DNA from: GCA-2861595 sp035526335
Lineage (GTDB): Bacteria > Actinomycetota > Acidimicrobiia > Acidimicrobiales > GCA-2861595
Length of the DNA stretch: 64,000 bases
Direction: 5' to 3'
Assembly (NCBI GenBank): GCA_035526335.1
Contig: DATLCN010000014.1
Span: forward strand, 7,711 to 71,710
Part shown: in pieces, positions 16,299 to 23,898 of the stretch
How positions within the stretch are numbered: position 1 is the first letter of the stretch
Layout: each line of letters opens with the position of its first letter
Notes under the pieces: generated by a model
The model's database searches: none
Told to the model about the DNA's origin: nothing
The model's input: the letters and a program-made list of their open reading frames with translations, nothing else
Translations under genes and position numbers: made by a program

Positions 16299-18572
16299 GC
16301 GCCGGGGCCACAGCAGGTCGGGCTCGTCGGGTTCCATCCCTTTCACGGACACGGCCCGCCGGCGGCGGCCGAGAACGACGAGAACGGCGACGCCGCCGAG
16401 GCCGAACCCGGTGAGGATGTAACCGGCCTTGTCGGCCGCTGCATAGCCGTAGTGCAGCTCGACGTGGCGCGCGGTGGGAACGACGACCATCAGGTTCGGT
16501 GTCACCCTCCAGGGGCCTTCGGCGCCGGACGCGTTCCAGTTGGGGAAGTAGGACGCCTTCACCAGTACGGGCGAGCCGGTCCGGTCGACGTCGAAGCTGA
16601 TGCGGTCGTCACCAGCGCGGGCACGGGACACCACCGCTGGCCGCACCGCCCGCTGCGCCTGATGGGCGACCGAAGTGTCGACCCGCCTCCACTCGTTCGG
16701 TCCGCCCGCCGTGAGGGGGACGTTCCAGCGGCCGGAATCCTGGTACCAGTCCACGGCCTGGTCGAGCCACGCCTTCTCGCTACGACCGACGCCGCGAAGA
16801 ACCACCGGCTCGTTCTGCAGTGGAGTGACGAGCTGCGATTCCGCCACCTCGTAGACCTCCCACCGCCTTTCGACGGCCCCCTCCGGGTAGTTCACGACGT
16901 GGGGACCGGTCGACGTCACGAACCGCAGGTCGCGATGCTGGCGGGCCTGCTGCTGGGCTTCGGGCGAGATCGCCATGTAGTACCGCACCCCGAGGAGCTG
17001 GAGGTGAGCCACGCCGGCGGAGAAATCGAGGCCCCGGTAGGGCAGGCCCCGCTGGGGGTTGGAGGGCTTCTTGGTGAGCTCCGAGGCGGCCAGGAAGTGG
17101 AACGGCGTCGTGCCCGACGACTCGAAGTACAGGCCCTCCATGGAAGCGATGCAGCCGTTGGTCCAGTACGGCAGCAGCATCAGCGCCAGCGGCGTGCCCA
17201 TCTCGTTGAGCTCGCTCTCGTACTCCCACAACGCCCGTCCGCATCCCTGGTTGCGCCCGACGGTGCCCATGGTCGTCATGAGCTCGGTGAACTCCTGGCG
17301 CCGGCGCTTGCCCTCGTCCTCGAAACCGGAGTAGTTCCACTTCGCCCACCCGGGGACGAAGCTCGTGTCGGAGGTGTGCAGCGGCACCCAGGAAGGCAGC
17401 ACCTGCAGTGGCAGGGCCACGAATCCGAGACTGAGCACGAGCGCGAGCGGCGGCGCGACGAACTTGGCGACGATGTCCGCCGCGGCGTCATCTTCAGGGC
17501 CGCGGCTCACCAATCGAGCCACCGCGGCGGCGATCGCTGCGATGGCGAGCCCGGCCAGGAGGTAGAGGCAGAGGAACCAGAAGGGGAGCAGGCGGGCGTT
17601 CCAGATCTTGCCCTGTAGGGCGAAGCGGAAGCTAAGCCCGGAGATGGCCGCCATGATCGTGAGGAACGCGCCGATGCGGCTCCGGCGGAATGCGGATACG
17701 ACGGCGCCGGCGCCGGCCACAACGATGAGCCAGCGCAGGTTCGCCGGGAACAGGTTCTTGGTGTAGTCGGTGATCTTCTCGTAGCCCATGTCGTTGGTGA
17801 ACGGGAGGTTCACCACGAAGGGCAGCGCCCAGAAGGACACCAGTAGCCCCCCGACCACACCGACGGTCGCCGTGTGGGTGAGCCGGCGGCGGTCGGGGCG
17901 GAGCAGGGTCATCACCACCGCGCCCACGATGGCGAAGAAGGTGGGAATGACGTGGCACAGCAGGGTCAGGGCGAGCAGGCCCGCGGCCAGGGCCTTGTGC
18001 CGGCCGGTGTCGAGACCCCTCGTGACCACACCGAGGAAGACCAGCGCCAGCGACAAGCTGATGGAAAAGGCGAACTCGCCGGCCAGTGTCGAGGGGATGT
18101 TCCCGCCGTAGATCGTGAAGCTGCGTTCGAACAGGAACGGGACGGCGGCGGCGGCGAGGCAGGCCGGGCCCGGCGCCCGGAGGCCGGACAGTCGTCCGAA
18201 GGCCCACGCTGCCACCGGCAGGCTGAGCATGCCGAGGACCGACACGAGCTTGAAGGCGACGTTGTACGGGAGGAGGACGTCACCGAGGACGATGAGCAGC
18301 GTGGGGAGGGGGAAGTAGAAGCTGGGGAAGGCAAAGCCGGCGTACCAGTCCGGTGCCCATCCGGTGAGGCGGCCGTGGGGAAGCAGGTGATCCCGCATGA
18401 ACGCCGGCCCCCACACATGGGCGCCCATGTCCCCACCCGCCGGCGTGGTGTCACGGAATATCAGCGACGGCTGCAACTGCAACAGGATGAAAACGACGGC
18501 GGCGCCCACCACGCCGAAGGTCACCACTCCCGCGAGCGACGGGCGGCGCAGGCGGAGGGACATCCTCCCCAT
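16083..18572 (-). CDS. Large multi-span membrane protein, GT-C/PTPS-related type
   Basis: An 829-residue membrane protein. After a first helix (GVVTFGVVGAAVVFILLQL) comes a periplasmic loop with GGDMGAHVWGPAFMRDHLLP. Many helices then run to about residue 430, followed by a large soluble outer domain (430-750) and a last helix (AGYILTGFGLGGVAVLVVLG). The GGDMGAHVWG loop and topology recall '6-pyruvoyl-tetrahydropterin synthase-related' membrane proteins and YfhO/GT-C sugar transferases, which use polyprenyl-phosphate sugars. A lipid-linked sugar transferase next to a GT2 that could make such a donor is plausible inference. Start is ATG 18572 or, four codons in, ATG 18563. The final ~72 residues are hydrophilic and are read entirely antisense to the GT2 gene, so the true end deserves checking. 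Confidence 0.8.
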   Translation of the reverse strand: MGRMSLRLRRPSLAGVVTFGVVGAAVVFILLQLQPSLIFRDTTPAGGDMGAHVWGPAFMRDHLLPHGRLTGWAPDWYAGFAFPSFYFPLPTLLIVLGDVLLPYNVAFKLVSVLGMLSLPVAAWAFGRLSGLRAPGPACLAAAAVPFLFERSFTIYGGNIPSTLAGEFAFSISLSLALVFLGVVTRGLDTGRHKALAAGLLALTLLCHVIPTFFAIVGAVVMTLLRPDRRRLTHTATVGVVGGLLVSFWALPFVVNLPFTNDMGYEKITDYTKNLFPANLRWLIVVAGAGAVVSAFRRSRIGAFLTIMAAISGLSFRFALQGKIWNARLLPFWFLCLYLLAGLAIAAIAAAVARLVSRGPEDDAAADIVAKFVAPPLALVLSLGFVALPLQVLPSWVPLHTSDTSFVPGWAKWNYSGFEDEGKRRRQEFTELMTTMGTVGRNQGCGRALWEYESELNEMGTPLALMLLPYWTNGCIASMEGLYFESSGTTPFHFLAASELTKKPSNPQRGLPYRGLDFSAGVAHLQLLGVRYYMAISPEAQQQARQHRDLRFVTSTGPHVVNYPEGAVERRWEVYEVAESQLVTPLQNEPVVLRGVGRSEKAWLDQAVDWYQDSGRWNVPLTAGGPNEWRRVDTSVAHQAQRAVRPAVVSRARAGDDRISFDVDRTGSPVLVKASYFPNWNASGAEGPWRVTPNLMVVVPTARHVELHYGYAAADKAGYILTGFGLGGVAVLVVLGRRRRAVSVKGMEPDEPDLLWPRRSAVPAFVPEGDPEAHEAPYGPDGTPEDRRARRARLGDHDGDLGHGQPGPLGPEEQLGVEKVGAEPAGLDDP

Positions 18573-18619
18573 GTTGGTCGAAGACCGGTCCCGTTCGGGA
18601 TCGGCCGCCGTTGGGATAC

Positions 18620-18790
18620 TCAGCGTCGCTTGGTCGCCATCTCCAGGACGCGGCGCAGACCGAGATCCTCGCCATCGCTCTCCCACGAGCGGGTGTCGCA
18701 CAGCGAGCAGCTCCGCATCCGCACCGGACGATCGCCGATGGTCACGACGATCTCGACGACGCGAGTGGTCTTGCAGCGTGTACAGGTCAT
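18620..18790 (-). CDS. Small zinc-ribbon protein
   Basis: A 56-residue protein with two CxxC knuckles: MTCTRCKTTR at the start and MRSCSLCDTRSW about 18 residues later. A basic tail follows (GLRRVLEMATKRR). This is a typical single zinc ribbon; partners and role are unknown. The start is ATG 18790, preceded by GGGGAGA at good spacing; the frame further upstream is not protein-like. It lies 47 bases upstream of the large membrane protein gene, so the two are probably co-transcribed. Confidence 0.78.
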   Translation of the reverse strand: MTCTRCKTTRVVEIVVTIGDRPVRMRSCSLCDTRSWESDGEDLGLRRVLEMATKRR

Positions 18791-18898
18791 TTCGTGTCTC
18801 CCCTCCAGGCCCGGCCAGCACCGAACCGGAAGGTTCATCGGCGCGATCGGCCGTGGGGTTGAGCCGAGGGGCGCCTCCCGCCGCCGGGCGCCCCCGCC

Positions 18899-19618
18899 TC
18901 AGGGCCAGAGCACGATCACCACGACACTGGCGGCGTTGAAGGTCATATGGGCGACGAGGCTCGGGCCGAGCCGCCCCGCTCTCTGGGCGAGGGTGCCGAG
19001 CACCCATCCGAAAGCGACGAGCCCGAGAAGCTGAATCGGCTGGAAGTGGGTGACCCCGAAGACGAGACCCGAGATGCCGATGGCCGCCAGGGGCGGCACC
19101 CGCTGGGCCAGCGTCCTCTGAAGCAGTCCCCGGAAGAACAGCTCCTCGACCACCGGCGCGACGGCGATCACCAGCACGGCGAGGAGGAGCAGCGACCGCC
19201 CGGAGGCGACACCGAGGGTCTCCTCGGCCTTCTCGGACACGTCGAGATTCCCGTTCAGCAGCTCGAAGGGCAGGTACAGCAGGGGCAGCAGCACGAACTG
19301 CGAAGCAAGCCCGGTCAGTACTCCGGGAAGGATGTCACCTTTCTCGACCCTGAGACCCATGTCGTGGGCCAGGCTGCCCGTCCCCCGCCGGCGGCTGGCG
19401 ATCACCGTCGTGCCGACGAGGACCGGCCAGTAGGCGAGGAAGCTGACGATGGTCAGGCCGAGGCTGACGTCGTCGTCCCCCGTGACACCGACCCACACGG
19501 CCTGCGCCACCGCCACGTTGAAGATGGCGGCGAGGAACCCCAGGGCCACATCGCCGAGGGCCCAGCGAGGCTGGTGCTCCGGGGACGGGAATGGCCCCTC
19601 GTTCAGGACCGGCTCCAC
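18899..19618 (-). CDS. CPBP-family intramembrane glutamic endopeptidase
   Basis: A 239-residue membrane protease-like protein of the CPBP/Abi (Rce1-like) family. The three motifs are present: EELFFRGLLQRTL (catalytic Glu pair and Arg), FGVTHF (His) and AHMTFNAAS (His). About seven hydrophobic helices are visible, for example LLLLAVLVIAVAPVVEELFF. Characterised relatives cleave prenylated proteins or act in bacteriocin immunity and transcription-factor regulation; the substrate here is unknown. GTG start, 39 bases after the DUF3499 stop, so they likely form one unit. Confidence 0.9.
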   Translation of the reverse strand: MEPVLNEGPFPSPEHQPRWALGDVALGFLAAIFNVAVAQAVWVGVTGDDDVSLGLTIVSFLAYWPVLVGTTVIASRRRGTGSLAHDMGLRVEKGDILPGVLTGLASQFVLLPLLYLPFELLNGNLDVSEKAEETLGVASGRSLLLLAVLVIAVAPVVEELFFRGLLQRTLAQRVPPLAAIGISGLVFGVTHFQPIQLLGLVAFGWVLGTLAQRAGRLGPSLVAHMTFNAASVVVIVLWP

Positions 19619-19657
19619 CCGCGCAGACCTCTCAGTGCCTGGTGGACCGGACGGCGC

Positions 19658-19888
19658 TCAGCTGGCGATGGAGGGACGCAGCGGGATGATCGGCGTGCGC
19701 CGGTCGTTGCATGCCCAGCCGACGGGCACGGTGAGCCGGTCGGCGTGGGTGGCGCAGAGGCCCCATACCGAGGGATCGGCTTCTTCACCTGGGCTGTCGA
19801 CCCAAACGGTACGGGTCGCGTACTCGTAGGTCATGGTCGCCTGCGCCGGCGCCGCGCAACCCGGTCGGGCGCAGTGACGGTTGTCCAT
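19658..19888 (-). CDS. DUF3499 family protein
   Basis: A 76-residue cysteine-containing protein (HCARPGCAAPAQATMTYEYA, then WGLCATHADRLTVPVGW), matching the actinobacterial DUF3499 family as I remember it (Rv3258c in M. tuberculosis, which lies next to manB). The paired cysteines and histidine suggest a small metal-binding fold; the function is unknown. The start is ATG 19888; the open frame upstream runs into the ftsH promoter region. It is divergent from ftsH with 94 bases between the starts, and that gap contains an inverted repeat. Confidence 0.85.
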   Translation of the reverse strand: MDNRHCARPGCAAPAQATMTYEYATRTVWVDSPGEEADPSVWGLCATHADRLTVPVGWACNDRRTPIIPLRPSIAS

Positions 19889-19935
19889 GTCGGTGAGGTT
19901 ACCGGCCAAGCGGCTCGCTGACGTGGATCCCGAAT

Positions 19936-19956
19936 GGTTCCCATGGTCCGGGAACC
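19936..19956. promoter_or_regulatory. Inverted repeat in the DUF3499/ftsH divergent promoter region
   Basis: Two perfect 7-base arms, GGTTCCC (19936-19942) and GGGAACC (19950-19956), are separated by 7 bases. The centre lies about 37 bases upstream of the ftsH ATG and 58 bases from the DUF3499 ATG. That position is suitable for a repressor or activator serving both genes. No protein in the window can be tied to it. Confidence 0.45.
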
Positions 19957-19970
19957 GGGTCGGCGCCGCA

Positions 19971-19983
19971 TACCATACGACGA
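19971..19983 (+). promoter_or_regulatory. Possible -10 element of ftsH giving a leaderless transcript
   Basis: TACCAT at 19971-19976 fits the actinobacterial -10 pattern TAnnnT and places the first transcribed base at or next to the A of the ftsH ATG at 19983. No ribosome-binding site precedes that ATG, which agrees with leaderless translation. No good -35 hexamer is seen. Confidence 0.35.
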
Positions 19984-21986
19984 TGAGCCGACCTCCCGGC
20001 GATCTCCGCCCGCCCCGGCCCAGCCGGGTCCCTGGAATGCCCGGATCAGCCCCCGAACCGACCATCCGCTGGGCCTGGATCGCCCTGTTCGTGCTCGTCG
20101 TCGGCGTGCTCGTGCTGCCCCCGTTGTTCGGAAGCCCCTCCCGTACCCAGCTCGGTTACGGCGAGTTGATCCGGAAGGCCAACGAGGACAAGGTCCTCAA
20201 GGCCGAGATCAACAACGACACCGGCCACGTGGTGGGCGAGCTGCGCGACGGCACCCGCTTCACCGTCGACGGCCCCCATCCCGTGCCCGACGCCCAGCTC
20301 GAGCTGCTCCGGAACAAGGTCGAGGAGTTGACCTTCGAGAACACCCAGGCCAACTTCTTCACCTCCCTGCTGCCGCTGCTGCTCCCGGTCGCCCTGCTCA
20401 TCGGGTTCTTCGTGTGGATGAACCGCCGTGCACAGGGCCAGATGTCGGGGATCATGTCCATCGGGCGCTCGAAAGCGAAGGTGTACACCACGGAGCGGCC
20501 GAAGACGACGTTCGCCGACGTCGCCGGCTACGAGGGCGTCAAGCAGGAGATCCGGGAGGTCGTCGACTTCCTGAAGGCCAAGGAGCGCTTCAAGCAACTG
20601 GGGGCCCGAATACCCAAGGGCGTGCTGCTCGTCGGTCCCCCGGGAACGGGCAAGACGCTGCTGGCCCGCGCCGTGGCCGGCGAGGCCGGCGTTCCGTTCC
20701 TGTCGGTGACGGGCTCCGACTTCATGGAGATGTTCGTGGGAGTGGGCGCCTCGCGGGTGCGTGACCTGTTCCAGACGGCGCGCAAGCAGGCGCCGGCCAT
20801 CATCTTCGTGGACGAGCTGGATTCCATCGGTCGCAAGCGGGGGGCCGGCCTCGGTGGTGGTCACGACGAGAGGGAGCAGACGCTCAACCAGATGCTCTCC
20901 GAGATGGACGGGTTCGAGACAACCGAGGGCATCGTCATGATGGCGGCCACCAACCGTCCCGACATCCTGGATCCTGCCCTCCTGAGGCCAGGCCGCTTCG
21001 ACCGCCAGATCGTGGTGCCGCTCCCGGACCTGGAGGAGCGGCTGCCCATCCTGCGGGTCCATTGCAAGGACAAGCGCATCTCATCCGACGTCAACCTCCA
21101 GACGGTGGCCCGAGGGACGCCGGGCATGAGTGGTGCCGACCTGGCCAACCTGGTGAACGAGGCGGCTTTGCACGCGGTGCGCCGCAACGCCGAGGCCGTG
21201 CACATGGCCGACTTCGAGGCGGCACGCGACAGGGTGATCATGGGCCAGCGCCGCGAGTCGCTGGCGCTGTCCGACGAGGAGAAGGAGAGGATCGCCTACC
21301 ACGAGGGTGGGCACGCCGTTCTCGCCTACGTCCTGGCCCACGCCGACCCCGTTCACAAGGTGACGATCCTTCCGAGCGGCATGGCCCTCGGAGTCACCCA
21401 GCAACTCCCGATGGAGGAGCGCCACATCTACCCCCGCAACTACATCGAGGATGCCCTGGCCGTGCGTATGGGTGGCCGGGTGGCGGAGATGCTCGTCTAC
21501 GGCGACCTGTCCACCGGCGCCAACAACGACCTGGTCGGCAACACCGAACTCGCCCGGAAGATGGTCCGGGAGTGGGGCATGAGCGACCGGGTGGGCCCCA
21601 TGGCCTGGGGATCGCAGGGAATGGTCTTCCTGGGCGAGGACCTGATGCACACCAAGGACTACAGCGACGAGACCTCCCGCGTCATCGACGAGGAGGTGGA
21701 GCACATCCTGCGGGCCCAGGAGGCACGGGCCACCGAGGAGCTGCGCCGGTACCGGAAGGGCCTCGATGCCGTCGCCGCCGCCCTTCTCGAGCACGAGACG
21801 ATCGACGGCGCCGAGGTGAAGCGCCTGGTGGACAGGGCCTTCGGGGAGGAGGTCCACCACTACGACGAGGCCGAGGTCATCCCCCACTTCGACGATGACG
21901 ACGACGCTCCGGAGGAGATGATCCGTGTGGCGCCCGACGATGATGCGCTCCGCCCTCTCGACGAGACCCAGGTGCTCGACCGGTAG
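19983..21986 (+). CDS. ftsH: ATP-dependent membrane zinc metalloprotease FtsH
   Basis: A 667-residue AAA protease. Helix one (WAWIALFVLVVGVLVLPPLF) is followed by a short outer domain and helix two (FFTSLLPLLLPVALLIGFFV). The AAA module has Walker A GPPGTGKT, Walker B IIFVDELDSIG and the pore loop FMEMFVGVG. The zinc protease site HEGGH follows near residue 440. It degrades misfolded membrane proteins and short-lived regulators. The C-terminus is unusually acidic (HFDDDDDAPEE). I set the start at ATG 19983; a TTG far upstream keeps the frame open, but its text overlaps the divergent gene's leader. Its end is 6 bases from a convergent thioredoxin-like gene. Confidence 0.96.
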   Translation: MSRPPGDLRPPRPSRVPGMPGSAPEPTIRWAWIALFVLVVGVLVLPPLFGSPSRTQLGYGELIRKANEDKVLKAEINNDTGHVVGELRDGTRFTVDGPHPVPDAQLELLRNKVEELTFENTQANFFTSLLPLLLPVALLIGFFVWMNRRAQGQMSGIMSIGRSKAKVYTTERPKTTFADVAGYEGVKQEIREVVDFLKAKERFKQLGARIPKGVLLVGPPGTGKTLLARAVAGEAGVPFLSVTGSDFMEMFVGVGASRVRDLFQTARKQAPAIIFVDELDSIGRKRGAGLGGGHDEREQTLNQMLSEMDGFETTEGIVMMAATNRPDILDPALLRPGRFDRQIVVPLPDLEERLPILRVHCKDKRISSDVNLQTVARGTPGMSGADLANLVNEAALHAVRRNAEAVHMADFEAARDRVIMGQRRESLALSDEEKERIAYHEGGHAVLAYVLAHADPVHKVTILPSGMALGVTQQLPMEERHIYPRNYIEDALAVRMGGRVAEMLVYGDLSTGANNDLVGNTELARKMVREWGMSDRVGPMAWGSQGMVFLGEDLMHTKDYSDETSRVIDEEVEHILRAQEARATEELRRYRKGLDAVAAALLEHETIDGAEVKRLVDRAFGEEVHHYDEAEVIPHFDDDDDAPEEMIRVAPDDDALRPLDETQVLDR

Positions 21987-21992
21987 GTCGGG

Positions 21993-22421
21993 TCATGGCT
22001 CCGACGGAGCCGAGCGGGCCGCCGCGAGCGCGGCCCACAGATCGGTGGCGCTGGGGACACCCACGAACGATGCCTGCACCACGCCTTGGGCGTCGGCCAT
22101 GACGATGGTGGGCACCACCTCCACGCCGTAGCGGGTGTGGAGGTCCTTGCGGTCCTGGTAGGTCACCTCCTGGAACCCCACCTGGGGGCTGGCCAGGACC
22201 TGGGACTTTGCCACCGCCTCCATGCAGGAGTCGCAGGTTGCGGAGGTGAACACCACCACGAGCCACTCGAGTTCGCCGGCGGAGAAGTCGTCCCGGTCGA
22301 GTTGGGTCGGCACCGCCCACTTCGCCTGGGTGGGCGGGGCCGTGGCCGCCCGGCGCCGGAGCACGAAGGCGGCGGCGGCGGCCACGCCCATAAGGATCGC
22401 GGCCAGGGCGAGTCGCTCCAC
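21993..22421 (-). CDS. Membrane-anchored thioredoxin-like protein
   Basis: A 142-residue protein with one N-terminal helix (LALAAILMGVAAAAAFVL) and an RRR stop-transfer motif, followed by a thioredoxin fold. The active-site pair is CDSC (in VFTSATCDSCMEAV) and the cis-Pro loop is VEVVPTIVM. The CxxC differs from the CGPC of thioredoxin, which hints at a reductase or resilience role different from TrxA. The strongly basic residues after the helix suggest that the domain may face the cytosol; topology needs checking. It begins 31 bases after the DUF5719 stop and ends tail-to-tail with ftsH. Confidence 0.85.
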   Translation of the reverse strand: MERLALAAILMGVAAAAAFVLRRRAATAPPTQAKWAVPTQLDRDDFSAGELEWLVVVFTSATCDSCMEAVAKSQVLASPQVGFQEVTYQDRKDLHTRYGVEVVPTIVMADAQGVVQASFVGVPSATDLWAALAAARSAPSEP

Positions 22422-22452
22422 GTCAGCTCGTTCTCGGGGCCACGGCCGGCAT

Positions 22453-23898
22453 TCAGCCCTCCGTGCCGGCGGGGATGCCGATGGTCGCGGAGAAGCCCGC
22501 GGAGCCGACCCTGTAGAGGGCCCGCTCGACCACGACGGGCACCGACGACGCGACCACCACCGGAAGTGGAGTCCGCTTCACGTGGTCGCTGAGCCGGAAC
22601 GCCTCTCGCCGCCCCGGGCCGATGGTGATGCCCTGGAGCCCTTCGATCGGAATCGTCTGGCCCTGGGCCAGCGCGGTGATGGAGACCTTGGCCCGCCGGC
22701 GGCCGGGGTTGTGGACCACGACCCATTCGTCGAGCGTCTCCTCGACACCCCCGGCGGCGAGGATCCACGTACTGGCGAGGCGACGGGCGCCGAGGGTGTC
22801 GGCGCGGCCCGCCCGTGGTGCCGGCGGGGCGGCCTCCAGCTGCCGGCTGGCCACGACGGGGACGCCGTTCAGCGAGCGGACGACCACGGCATGGGCCACT
22901 CCGACCGGCACGCCCGCCTCGGGGTTCATCACCACGTCCAGACGGCCCTGCGCCGGCACCGTGCGCTCCAGCGGCTCGGCCGCCCCCTCGGCCAGCGTCA
23001 CCTCGATCAACACCTTCGCCTCCCGGTCGGTCTGGTTGGCGATGGCGTACTGCTCGGTGACGCCCGCGCCGGCGACCCCATCGGGGAAGTACCACTCCCC
23101 GCCCGGGGACGGGGCCCCGAGGCCGGCGGAGAGGCCGGCCCGGCCGGCGAGGCTGCGGGTCAGCGTCTGGGCCGCCACCAGGCGTCCGCTGCGAACCAGG
23201 ACCTCGGTGGCCAGCGCCTCCCGCCGGCGCACGTGGCTACCGATGTCGACCACCGTCAGGCCACCGGCAGGGACCACGATGCCCTGGAAGTCGGCAGGAA
23301 CGGCATGGCCGGTATCGGTGGCGAAGGAAAGGTCGGCGATGGCGTCCTCCGGGAAGGGGTTGAGAAGCGAGAGGTGCAGGGCGGCGTCCTTGGCCGTCGA
23401 ACCGCCGGCGAAGTACCAGCGGCGGGAGGCGGAGGATGCGCACGGGATGATCTCGAACTCGCCGGCGGTGGCCTGACCCCCACCGATGATCATCTCGACG
23501 ACGACCGCGCCCGAATCGACGTCGACCACAGCGGCCCCGTGGGTGGCGCCGGCGATCGGAGCCAGCTTCACCGTCGTCACCGACTGCGCCCCCACGGTCA
23601 CCGGGACACGCGGTGGAGGCGCCCCCTGCTCGGCGACGGTCCGGACGCCGGCGATGGCGTCCCGGTCTCCGCGGTTGGCGATGACCACCGAGGCCGGCGC
23701 CGGCCCTCCCGAGTTGGCCGTCGCCCCGGCGCAGTACCAGGTGGCCGAGAGGGTGCCCGGGGGCCCGCCGCTGGGCATGAGCACCCGCTCCACGGCGCTG
23801 GTGGCGAGGCCCGACCGGGGTCGACCGGCCCGGTCGGCGATGCCACCTGCGAGCAGTGCCATAACCAGCAGGGCGACAGGCAGCCGTGCCGACCTCAC
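22453..23898 (-). CDS. DUF5719 secreted protein
   Basis: A 481-residue protein with an N-terminal signal or anchor helix (LPVALLVMALLAGGIADRAG) and repeated beta-rich segments, each starting with a Trp-Tyr element (TWYCAGATA, RRWYFAGGST, GEWYFPDGVA). This is the pattern of DUF5719 proteins, which in actinobacteria commonly follow a giant GT2 gene. The function is unknown; it is probably extracellular and envelope-linked. The start is a GTG at 23898 overlapping the glycosyltransferase stop by 4 bases (GTGA), so it is obligately co-translated with that gene. Confidence 0.85.
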   Translation of the reverse strand: MRSARLPVALLVMALLAGGIADRAGRPRSGLATSAVERVLMPSGGPPGTLSATWYCAGATANSGGPAPASVVIANRGDRDAIAGVRTVAEQGAPPPRVPVTVGAQSVTTVKLAPIAGATHGAAVVDVDSGAVVVEMIIGGGQATAGEFEIIPCASSASRRWYFAGGSTAKDAALHLSLLNPFPEDAIADLSFATDTGHAVPADFQGIVVPAGGLTVVDIGSHVRRREALATEVLVRSGRLVAAQTLTRSLAGRAGLSAGLGAPSPGGEWYFPDGVAGAGVTEQYAIANQTDREAKVLIEVTLAEGAAEPLERTVPAQGRLDVVMNPEAGVPVGVAHAVVVRSLNGVPVVASRQLEAAPPAPRAGRADTLGARRLASTWILAAGGVEETLDEWVVVHNPGRRRAKVSITALAQGQTIPIEGLQGITIGPGRREAFRLSDHVKRTPLPVVVASSVPVVVERALYRVGSAGFSATIGIPAGTEG

